14,229 nucleotides of DNA from Bacillota bacterium (GTDB lineage Bacteria; Bacillota; Dethiobacteria; Dethiobacterales; Dethiobacteraceae), in contig JANKMV010000018.1 in NCBI GenBank assembly GCA_024650095.1, positions 1-14,229 on the forward strand. Direction: 5' to 3'. Numbering within the stretch: the first letter of the stretch is position 1; every line of letters begins with the position of its first letter. Positions 5,298-12,283 of the stretch are shown here, in pieces. A program made the translations under genes and the position numbers. The notes beneath the pieces were generated by a model. The model was not told where the DNA came from and searched no databases. It saw only the letters and a list, made by a program, of their open reading frames with translations.

Positions 5298-7700
5298 TCA
5301 GTCTAAAACCTTCTTTAATAAAGAGGCGATGAGCCCTTTGCCATTTTTGCCGTTAACAACGCTTTCCAATATCTGATGATCCCCCGCTTGAAATGCCTTT
5401 AGATACGCCTTTTGCTCATCATCAAGCTGATCCGATATTTCATATAGCTGACTACGTACATCCTCACGACCCATAACGTTGAACTCATCAATCATCCCCA
5501 AAGCAATTGCTAGTAGTAGATTCTCTTTACTCTCTAGACCCAATAATGCACTGCCAGCCTTACGCAACTGGGTTCTATAGGGTTTCCACTCATCCTGTAA
5601 CAAGAGCATAGCAATGATAAAATACGCGGTTTTACTCGCTACCTCTCGCCCGCTGCCAAACGTTCCGTCCGCATTCTGCTTTTGGGCAACCCTTCGTACC
5701 AATTCATCTATTTCTTCCTTACTCCGTACTTTCTTTGCTTCTGCACTGCTCTTATCCACAAAGGCCGCATCAACTTTCCTCGTGCTCCTGCGCCCACTCC
5801 GTGCTGCAAAAAATGGCATCTCTTCTTCGTCTGCCATGAGGGCATACGACATAATCGGTGGTGCAGCTACATCTGAAACACGTAGACTAGGCTGTAGCAT
5901 CTCCCACCCTCTTGGTTTTGCCACCGGCACAACAATCGTTTCCATCATGCCTTTTTCCTTGTTTTCTCGCTTGTAAACGGCCACCAAGGCTGTGCGCGTA
6001 GACATAACGCCATACTTTATCGATAACTCAACAATTTCCCTATTACTCAGTTTTTCCCTTCGAGGATTACTGCCACTGTGCCCCTCTTCTAGCATCTTAA
6101 TCTTTTCCTTTGCCCAGTGCAGAGAGAGTAATCTGGCATCCCCTGTTCTCGTTATACGCAACTGTAATTCAGTTTGCACCCCATTAGTCTCACCACGAAT
6201 AAAGAGCGCTGTCAGCTCTGCTAGCTTCTCTGATAGCACAGTAAAATGATACTCCTCCCCATGATATAAGCGCGCTGGTAGCGCGGGCACTGTTTCAAGT
6301 TTTCTTCCCTCACTGCCCACAACATAAGGGTCACTTACATAGGGCAGATGAATTCTAGAAAATTGCCGGATCACCTTATCTTCAATTCTTTCCCCCGGAT
6401 AAACATATTCAGGCATACCGTTGCCTACCGCAGCAAGACGGTCGATAAAATAGCGATTAACGGCAGTATCAATCCCAAAGGTAAAGAGACTGAGCCCATG
6501 ATTGTTTCTCCCAACCACTTTAATAATTTCGTCCTCATTGCCAACCTGGCCATCCGTAAACAGTAAAACAACTCTGTCCAACGTATGATCAGACCCATTC
6601 TGCAAAACGTACTGCAGAGGTTCTAGAATTTCGGTCCCGCCCCTAGCCGTTAATAATTCGATCCAGTGGTCAGCTTTATTAAGATTCTCTTGCGTATAAG
6701 GTACCATACGGGGGGAGAACGATTGGTGGCTACTTTCAAAAGCAACAATAGTAAACCAATCACCTTGCACAAGGTTGCGCAGCGAAATACCCAGTGCCCG
6801 CTTTGCCTGCTCTAGTTTTTCACCCGCCATGGAACCGGATACATCAATAAGAAACGTGTACTCATAATTCTTCTGTGCTTCCATTAGCTGTTCAAGCTCG
6901 AGCTTGAACCTAGCTTGGCCAATGACCGTCTGCTCATCCATTTCTGCTACATATAAACTGTTCTCATTTGTCTTTTCAAGCATAGCCGTCAAGATAAAAT
7001 CACTATCAAGAAGCTCTGTTTCTTTAGCGAGCGTCACAATAAACGTCTCACCCTGCATCTGCACCTCTAGCGGATGAGAGGGGGAAGAAATCTTTTTAAC
7101 TCCCTCAATCCCGGTAAATTCAGCTCGTACCCGCAACGTATAGGGCGCATCACCCACAGGCGGCGTAATAAAATCTGCATCGGGAACTCTATCCGTCGGT
7201 GATACCACCCCCGTCCCCATCTTTTTACCCGCCTTTTTACCCGGAATATAACGAGGAGCAACTACCGTGGGCAACACCCACCTCAGTTCATTATCCACAC
7301 ACTTTACATCTTCAAGATACGTTAACGTGATTGTTATGTATTCACCTGCTGCAATGTTACCCAGGCTTAACTGAAAGATATCTGGCCGATGGCTTTCCAA
7401 GAGAAAAGCACTATCCCCTTGCCGGATGGCATGATCATACTCCTTAAAGGCTTCTTCTTTCTCTCTAAATTCTCCCACCAATTCCGTCTCACCAATTTTT
7501 GCGCTAAAACCTGTCACCTGAGCCTGAGGAGGTAAGGGAAATGTATACAATGCTTCAATGGTACCCTTCCCCTCATGCTGATAGTTTTGCACCAGGGTAA
7601 CTTCAGCCATGGTGCTATCAATCTTTGCACTAGCGGCAACACTTTTTAAGGGACAAGCCAATTTTCCCGACTTTTTATTCAAAATACCATTTGTCATCAT
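5298..7700 (-). CDS. VIT domain and von Willebrand factor A domain protein
   Basis: An 800-residue protein with the inter-alpha-trypsin-inhibitor-like architecture. A VIT domain covers about 10-135 (YTFPLPPQAQVTGFSAKIG ... REKEEAFKEYDHAI ... LESHRPDIFQLSLGNI). A VWA domain follows at about 280-445 with a complete MIDAS metal site: DVSGS (Asp286, Ser288, Ser290), Thr356 in RGGTE and Asp383 in LLFTDG. The C-terminal 250 residues are less conserved, with a basic RSGRRSTRK stretch near 660. No signal peptide or membrane segment is evident, so a cytoplasmic scaffold role is likely but unproven. The start is uncertain: TTG 7712, GTG 7703 (AGAAGG nine bases upstream) or ATG 7700 are possible. It is preceded by, and nearly overlaps, the merR-type gene, which probably controls it. 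Confidence 0.9.
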   Translation of the reverse strand: MMTNGILNKKSGKLACPLKSVAASAKIDSTMAEVTLVQNYQHEGKGTIEALYTFPLPPQAQVTGFSAKIGETELVGEFREKEEAFKEYDHAIRQGDSAFLLESHRPDIFQLSLGNIAAGEYITITLTYLEDVKCVDNELRWVLPTVVAPRYIPGKKAGKKMGTGVVSPTDRVPDADFITPPVGDAPYTLRVRAEFTGIEGVKKISSPSHPLEVQMQGETFIVTLAKETELLDSDFILTAMLEKTNENSLYVAEMDEQTVIGQARFKLELEQLMEAQKNYEYTFLIDVSGSMAGEKLEQAKRALGISLRNLVQGDWFTIVAFESSHQSFSPRMVPYTQENLNKADHWIELLTARGGTEILEPLQYVLQNGSDHTLDRVVLLFTDGQVGNEDEIIKVVGRNNHGLSLFTFGIDTAVNRYFIDRLAAVGNGMPEYVYPGERIEDKVIRQFSRIHLPYVSDPYVVGSEGRKLETVPALPARLYHGEEYHFTVLSEKLAELTALFIRGETNGVQTELQLRITRTGDARLLSLHWAKEKIKMLEEGHSGSNPRREKLSNREIVELSIKYGVMSTRTALVAVYKRENKEKGMMETIVVPVAKPRGWEMLQPSLRVSDVAAPPIMSYALMADEEEMPFFAARSGRRSTRKVDAAFVDKSSAEAKKVRSKEEIDELVRRVAQKQNADGTFGSGREVASKTAYFIIAMLLLQDEWKPYRTQLRKAGSALLGLESKENLLLAIALGMIDEFNVMGREDVRSQLYEISDQLDDEQKAYLKAFQAGDHQILESVVNGKNGKGLIASLLKKVLD

Positions 7701-7708
7701 CACTCTAT

Positions 7709-8137
7709 TCAACCTTCTTTCACTAGCGATTCCGCATATTGATATAACTTCTCTACTAAGTCCAACGCCTTTTCGTTATCCACCGGAAAATGAATTTCCA
7801 CACCTTGCCCCACCGCTACCCGCTCATAAGATGTACCCATCTTTGGCCGGTACTCACTAGCGACCACTTCCATCACCACTTGCTCATCAAGACTGCTCAC
7901 AACATCCTCTAATGACATGCCCACAATCCGCTTCTTAATCTCTTCTAAGGGAAGATAGTTGTCTTGTAGCTTTTTGATCAGCATAATGCGCTGTAGATGT
8001 TCATCAGAATATGTCGTCCCCAAACCTGCACCATCAGGAGACGGGAGCAACCCCCTCCCAAGATAGTAATGAATGGTTCTCCGAGTAACTCCAGCCTTTT
8101 CCGCCAACTCACCAATTCGGTATTGTACCATATCCAT
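7709..8137 (-). CDS. MerR-family transcriptional regulator
   Basis: A 142-residue regulator. The N-terminal MerR winged helix-turn-helix is clear: YRIGELAEKAGVTRRTIHYYLGRGLLP (about 6-32), then a wing and second HTH helix pair (TTYSDEHLQRIMLIKKLQDNYLPLEEIKKRI). The C-terminal half (about 85-142) has no cysteine pattern for metals and ends in a short coiled helix, so its signal is unknown. An open frame starts at GTG 8146, but ATG 8137 is preferred with GAGG eight bases upstream. It stands first in a two-gene unit with the VIT/VWA gene, whose possible starts lie within 10 bases of its stop. It probably autoregulates through the dyad in its promoter spacer. Confidence 0.92.
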   Translation of the reverse strand: MDMVQYRIGELAEKAGVTRRTIHYYLGRGLLPSPDGAGLGTTYSDEHLQRIMLIKKLQDNYLPLEEIKKRIVGMSLEDVVSSLDEQVVMEVVASEYRPKMGTSYERVAVGQGVEIHFPVDNEKALDLVEKLYQYAESLVKEG

Positions 8138-8166
8138 ATTTCCCACCTCAACTAATTTCTACCATC

Positions 8167-8195
8167 ATTCTACTACCATAACGTAGTGGTGTCAA
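8167..8195 (-). promoter_or_regulatory. Near-consensus promoter of the merR-VIT/VWA operon
   Basis: On the minus strand -35 TTGACA (8190-8195) and -10 TAGAAT (8167-8172) are separated by 17 bases, 30 bases before the merR ATG. The hexamers are the same pair seen at 1321-1349. MerR-activated promoters usually have a longer 19-20 base spacer, so this one should be active without an activator, and the MerR protein more likely represses or modulates it. Confidence 0.8.
8172..8187. promoter_or_regulatory. Candidate MerR operator in the promoter spacer
   Basis: ACTAC at 8172-8176 and GTAGT at 8183-8187 form a perfect 5-base inverted repeat around a six-base centre, located between the -10 and -35 hexamers. 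MerR-family regulators bind such dyads in promoter spacers, and the first gene of the transcript encodes one. The functional link is inferred. Confidence 0.5.
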
Positions 8196-8233
8196 GTTAT
8201 GGGCAAAAAATAATTTAGTTGTACAAACAAGCA

Positions 8234-8246
8234 CTCGCATGTCGAG
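8234..8246 (-). terminator. Weak hairpin after the defence-type operon
   Basis: CTCG and CGAG pair around a five-base loop, and on the minus strand the hairpin is followed by TGCTTGTTTGT. It lies about 30 bases after the end of the broken nuclease gene and before the merR promoter. The stem is only four pairs and the T-run is poor, so this is a tentative transcript end. Confidence 0.2.
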
Positions 8247-8276
8247 GATTCACCGCTCGTTGCCAATAACACCGTA

Positions 8277-8589
8277 TTAAATAATGCCAACACACTGAAG
8301 CAAATCCACCAGGGCCGCAAGGTGTTCATCGGCACCAGGCAGGCGTTAATACAACAATACCGAATCCGTGTAGCTCTTGATAGGCCCTATTACAATACCT
8401 CGCTTCAAGATCAGCTGTATTTGGTTCCTTCGGCACCAGAATATAAGCCGCCTTAATAACTTTGCGACGCTGTTCGTCAACTTGGGTGCCATCGTCAGAT
8501 TTCCTTTCTAAAACAATATCCGGAATCATTTGAAAAGAATAAGATCCACGACCAGCTTCCCGATAATTATAGTAACGTTGGAAGTACAT
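8277..8589 (-). pseudogene. Frameshifted remnant of a probable PD-(D/E)XK restriction nuclease (McrC/DUF2357-like C-terminus)
   Basis: The uninterrupted frame covers 8326-8589 (87 residues): YYNYREAGRGSYSFQMIPDIVLE, then AAYILVP, then HGFGIVVLTP, ending AWCR. AGGC is duplicated in tandem at 8337-8344. Removing one copy lets the frame continue from LTP into GADEHLAALVDLLQCVGII up to TAA at 8277-8279, giving a natural 102-residue ending. The order PDIVLE, (A)YILVP, GI..L.PG, helix resembles the C-terminal nuclease domain of McrC/DUF2357-type restriction proteins. The part expected between PDIVLE and the YILVP strand, with the DxK catalytic pair, is missing or very short. So two lesions are likely, an internal loss and a 4-base duplication. 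It lies six bases behind the acidic-tail gene, in the same frame. The family name is from memory and moderately sure; the frameshift is seen directly. Confidence 0.65.
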
Positions 8590-8595
8590 GTGGAA

Positions 8596-9588
8596 TCACT
8601 TTTTGCGTGCGTGCTGTTCTATCCACTTTAGAAGCTTAATGGGATCATCAAACAATTTTTCATCAACCTCGTCGAGATAATCATCATCTTCTTCGTAGCT
8701 CAATTCACCCTCTATAGTGTTGTTACCAATAACAGCTTCTTCCCCATCGAATTCAATAGTATCCATATCGAGTGCAAACAACTCTAAGTCGAAATCTTCT
8801 GTACTCAACGATGATGCTTCTTGGTTATTATAGTCTTCGGCGACGTAATCTTCCTGGTATTCTTGGGATGAAGAGTTGTAATTGTCTTGCATTATCTGCT
8901 TAATGGTTTCTCTGTCAATGACAATACCATCATTTCCATCAAGCAACTTCAAGGGGAACATCTCATATGCGGCATATTCATATGAATCTTGGTATATGTA
9001 GTATGGACGTGCTATCGCATACACAAAATCATAGAAAAACTCTATTACTGAAACATGTATAAAATTTGAAGCATCAATGCGAAGCAGTATGTCTGCTTCA
9101 ATAATACTATTAAGAGAAAACCAGTCTGATAGCATTACAGTAGTCTGTTGATCCGGCTTGCGTTCCGCAAATGAAAACATATATAACTCATTTACTTCAA
9201 ATAAAATAACAGACAATGGCGACGATAGTCGGGATATAATCGAATGTATCTCATGTGCTAATTGGCTACGTTCATTACTTCTGGAATTGAGAGAAATTGC
9301 ATAATAATTAATTTCAGTCCTACAGTTTGTTATATCGAAGTAATTTGCTCCATTTGAGAAAAGTAGTGATGCTGTAATTACCTGGTTAAGACAAGTCCAA
9401 TCTGTAGGGGTCAAAACTTGATCGTGCTGAATATCAAAATATATAAAATCTCGAATACTCTCATTGAAGGTTACCGCTTTGGGATTAAAGGTGTGCCCAG
9501 CCGCACGGAATAACTGCATGGCAAGGCAACAAAAGTCGCCATCTTGAGAGATGTTGAAAATGTTATCACCTTCCTGCGGCTGAAACAA
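8596..9588 (-). CDS. Unrecognised defence-operon protein with highly acidic C-terminal region
   Basis: About 330 residues; no confident family. The first 220 residues look like a folded alpha/beta domain; HEIHSIISRLSSPLSVILFEVNELYMFSFAERKPDQ recalls the small strand-rich N-terminal domains found near some restriction enzymes (DUF4391-like), which I offer only as a weak resemblance. Counted from the GTG at 9597, residues 245-319 contain 29 Asp/Glu, one Lys and no Arg; the protein then ends in a basic amphipathic piece (KLLKWIEQHARKK). Such a tail could mimic nucleic acid or serve as a docking region. Start: GTG 9597 directly abuts AGAAGG, so TTG 9588, eight bases from it, is preferred. It lies 14 bases behind the 170-residue gene. 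Its TGA stop is followed in frame by the nuclease remnant. Confidence 0.7.
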   Translation of the reverse strand: MFQPQEGDNIFNISQDGDFCCLAMQLFRAAGHTFNPKAVTFNESIRDFIYFDIQHDQVLTPTDWTCLNQVITASLLFSNGANYFDITNCRTEINYYAISLNSRSNERSQLAHEIHSIISRLSSPLSVILFEVNELYMFSFAERKPDQQTTVMLSDWFSLNSIIEADILLRIDASNFIHVSVIEFFYDFVYAIARPYYIYQDSYEYAAYEMFPLKLLDGNDGIVIDRETIKQIMQDNYNSSSQEYQEDYVAEDYNNQEASSLSTEDFDLELFALDMDTIEFDGEEAVIGNNTIEGELSYEEDDDYLDEVDEKLFDDPIKLLKWIEQHARKK

Positions 9589-9602
9589 TTGCTTCACCTT
9601 CT

Positions 9603-10115
9603 TTATCCATTCATCAGTTTAGCAAGCTTATCCTCATATGAAATGCCTGATATTTCATCTTTAAATGTACTCATCAACTCATGGATCCTGCTCAAATAAT
9701 CGTTCTGAGTAGTACATCCGTCAATATATCTTTCATAGAGCACCTCGATTCCACCAAGCACATATCCATGGAATATTTCAAGGTTTGCTGACAATTTTTC
9801 TTTGCTTCCATTTTGGGCGTCATCCCTAAAAGTGCGATCCACACGTTCTACCGGCGTAAGCGGCGTGCTTTCATCTAGCATCATGGTGAGACGATACAGG
9901 AATACACAGTTTTCACGCTCATTAGCGAATGCATCGGCGTAAATTCTTGCTCTATCTGCCGAAGGATCTTTTTGACTATTTCGACCATAGAGTAACCCCC
10001 AAACAGCAGCGTTCATATAAACATCAATATATCTTGTAAATATTTTAGCGTCAATGACCATGTATTTTAGATAGGTTGCATGCTTGCCATTGATGGTATA
10101 ATCATTTTCAAACAT
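9603..10115 (-). CDS. Unrecognised 170-residue helical protein of the defence-type operon
   Basis: A 170-residue, mostly helical, soluble protein without signal peptide, membrane segment or metal-binding cysteine cluster. The conserved-looking part is at 14-52: TYLKYMVIDAKIFTRYIDVYMNAAVWGLLYGRNSQKD. The pattern of a helix followed by AA..G..YGR is reminiscent of small Dnd/SMC-associated accessory proteins, but I cannot assign a family. A second helical segment surrounds FHGYVLGGIEVLYERYID. Start ATG 10115 has GGGGG seven bases upstream, inside the end of the ATPase gene, and only two bases separate the genes, so translation is coupled. It probably acts as a partner of the DndD-like ATPase. 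Confidence 0.75.
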   Translation of the reverse strand: MFENDYTINGKHATYLKYMVIDAKIFTRYIDVYMNAAVWGLLYGRNSQKDPSADRARIYADAFANERENCVFLYRLTMMLDESTPLTPVERVDRTFRDDAQNGSKEKLSANLEIFHGYVLGGIEVLYERYIDGCTTQNDYLSRIHELMSTFKDEISGISYEDKLAKLMNG

Positions 10116-10117
10116 CT

Positions 10118-12103
10118 TTACACCCCCTTCATTTCTGTAAAGGTTTCGCTGTGTTTTTCCAAAGCATACCTACTGCCAACGCGATCTATCAACAAAGGTT
10201 CAGCATATCTCCAGTCCTTTTTCATAACGAACATAATCACCTGCTCAGCAACTTCTGGCAAGACACGTGAAATATTGCCAATATGTGTTTCATCTGCATT
10301 TGAAAACGGCGCATCCATGACGAGCGGATAGGGTTCAGTTGAAAGATTCAAGCCACCTTCCTCGGATGAGTTAACTATTTTTTCTTTCGCTAATGCAACA
10401 AGCCCAGCGATAAATGCAAAATTTTTAACCCTCTTGGAGCCCTCGGATTCACCGGTATCTACTTCTTTTTCAGCAATCGTGGATAGTAATGTAACCTGAT
10501 ATTTTTTGTCAATTACGACGCGCCTATGACCATGATACATCCTCTCGAAGATTCTATTTACTCGGGATTCCAATTCCTTGCGAATAAGATCTTCTTTATC
10601 TTTATAAGTGATGGATAACCAATCACGGATTTCCTCCGCATACATTATGTAAAGCATAGCTGCCTTATTTTTGTCGGAAACGGCTACTAAACTATCATAT
10701 ATCTTTTGGTATTTATCAATGTCCCGTTTGTGCGCTTCGTCGTCCCGAATGAGGCGTTCTTTTTTCATTTGTAGATCCCTAATCCGGCCTTTCACATCGG
10801 AAAGCTCTAGTTCGTACTGGCGCATATTCTCCTTACCCTTAATTTTCGTGATGATTTCTTCTATCTCGTCGGTCCAATCCTGCATTCTGACTTTGGAACG
10901 GTATAGCTCTTCAAAGCGTGATTTCATGCTTGAATAAATACGGTCGGAACTAGACCCAAAGTGAGAAAGGCGTTCTTTGTAATATCTGACTGTATTTCCT
11001 ATGGATTCGGGAGGGACGAACGCCAGTTCGCTCACAAGGTGCTCGAACGCCAAATTTCCTTCAACGATTTCTTCCCCGCAGATACATTTGCCTCGATTAA
11101 TGATATCCATAATAGTCACAGCGGTAAGGTCTTTGATGCCTTTGTCATCCACCTTAACCTCACGTAAAAAATCAAATGCCCTTTGCAACAAGGGCTGGGC
11201 AAAAAAATGAAGAGAACCATAATTAAATTCTTTAATAAATTCAGCAACAATGCTCTCTTGTGCAGATGACTCTGCTTTTACTTGCCGTTCAAGAGCCTCC
11301 TTCTTCTTTTGAAGTGCTGCCGTTGATTGATTATCTCGGAGAATTGTATCTAACTGCTCCTTCCTGCCCTCATAATAATTGATTTCGGAAAGGCAGGTTT
11401 CCATTTGAGACTCTACAGCCTCTCGTTTACTATGAGCGTCTTGAATACGAATCAAAGCTTCTTGCGCACGCGCATCTCCGTCTAAATCCATTGAGCCATA
11501 GAACTTACCAATAACACTGGTTTTTGTGGTTTTACTGCCAAGATGTTTAATGGCATTATCAAGAACTGATAAGCCCAGCAAGCCTTTAACGGCATCAGCT
11601 ACATCTTTTCTAGTGCTGATGTTATTCACGCGCTCTGTATCAAAGAAAAAATAAGACGAAAGATCTTCAGGGATGATAAAGTTTATTACATTTTTTATTT
11701 TTATATCTTTAATGAGTTCTGTTTGCCCATCAGGTTGTTTATAAGACACTTTCACAGAAGGCTGAAGTCCTCTAACCGTACCGTTCTTGCAAGTATAAAC
11801 CTGAGTCCGCGTGATAACATACTCCGTGTCATTATGCAGAAGAGCGATCTCCACCTCAACCTCGACGGATGCATCGTTTACCATGTCACTCTCAACCTCA
11901 AGATTAAGCAGAAAATCAGGGTTTTTATCAAACATGACTTTCTGGTAGAAGCACCAACTGAAGGCTTGTAAAAGAGTGGTTTTACCAAACGTATTATCCC
12001 CGAGAATTATAGTTACATTTTTTTCTGGGATACAGGAAAATAAGACTCTAGTTTCTCCTTTAAACTGACGGAAATTTACCATTTTAAGCGATTTTATAAG
12101 CAA
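10118..12103 (-). CDS. DndD/SMC-like ABC-type ATPase with coiled coils
   Basis: A 661-residue ATPase of the RecF/SMC/DndD type. An N-terminal NFRQFKG strand leads to Walker A GDNTFGKT (35-42). The DndD-like mark YFFFDTER is at 151-158. Two coiled-coil arms (about 215-285 and 385-475) flank a hinge with Cys340-Ile-Cys342-Gly, the short CxCG form of a zinc hook. The C-terminal half has a degenerate ABC signature GESEGSKRVKNFAFIAGL (551-568) and Walker B/D-loop PLVMDAPFSNAD (593-604), with the Asp-x-Pro form common in this family instead of Asp-Glu. It should bind DNA ends or structures and drive an ATP-dependent sensing or nicking step. The start is TTG 12103, six bases after a GGGGG site that overlaps the upstream stop. 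DndA, DndB, DndC and DndE are absent, so it is not taken as phosphorothioation DndD. Confidence 0.9.
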   Translation of the reverse strand: MLIKSLKMVNFRQFKGETRVLFSCIPEKNVTIILGDNTFGKTTLLQAFSWCFYQKVMFDKNPDFLLNLEVESDMVNDASVEVEVEIALLHNDTEYVITRTQVYTCKNGTVRGLQPSVKVSYKQPDGQTELIKDIKIKNVINFIIPEDLSSYFFFDTERVNNISTRKDVADAVKGLLGLSVLDNAIKHLGSKTTKTSVIGKFYGSMDLDGDARAQEALIRIQDAHSKREAVESQMETCLSEINYYEGRKEQLDTILRDNQSTAALQKKKEALERQVKAESSAQESIVAEFIKEFNYGSLHFFAQPLLQRAFDFLREVKVDDKGIKDLTAVTIMDIINRGKCICGEEIVEGNLAFEHLVSELAFVPPESIGNTVRYYKERLSHFGSSSDRIYSSMKSRFEELYRSKVRMQDWTDEIEEIITKIKGKENMRQYELELSDVKGRIRDLQMKKERLIRDDEAHKRDIDKYQKIYDSLVAVSDKNKAAMLYIMYAEEIRDWLSITYKDKEDLIRKELESRVNRIFERMYHGHRRVVIDKKYQVTLLSTIAEKEVDTGESEGSKRVKNFAFIAGLVALAKEKIVNSSEEGGLNLSTEPYPLVMDAPFSNADETHIGNISRVLPEVAEQVIMFVMKKDWRYAEPLLIDRVGSRYALEKHSETFTEMKGV

Positions 12104-12115
12104 ATGAAATCCCCC

Positions 12116-12283
12116 TTAATACGTCTTTTTTACTTCATCTGATATGATGCGTCGAATCGATTCTACCATTGTTTCGTTTGGGCGTTCCTGTGTTTTAAGG
12201 TTTTCTTCTTCTGCCTTTAAAATTGCTAATTTCATCCGTTTGAGTTTTTTCTCGTTGATTTCAACGTTCTGATTTTCAGACAT
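12116..12283 (-). CDS. 55-residue charged helical protein, translationally coupled to the helicase
   Basis: Starts at ATG 12283 inside the last codons of the helicase gene (8-base overlap) and ends at TAA 12116-12118, where the GGGGG ribosome binding site of the ATPase gene begins. The product begins MSENQNVEINEKKLKRMKLA and has a long amphipathic, Lys/Glu-rich helix, then a second helix near VESIRRIISDEVKK. There is no known domain. The clean fit between two real genes, with stop-start coupling on both sides, argues that it is real. A GAGGGGATGTAG stretch just upstream provides its ribosome binding site. It is likely a small subunit or adaptor linking helicase and ATPase; no function is known. 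Confidence 0.7.
   Translation of the reverse strand: MSENQNVEINEKKLKRMKLAILKAEEENLKTQERPNETMVESIRRIISDEVKKTY

Noticed and set aside
8596..8598. Selenocysteine at the TGA between the acidic-tail and nuclease frames
   Set aside because: No selenocysteine insertion hairpin is apparent after the TGA and the upstream protein has a natural-looking end.
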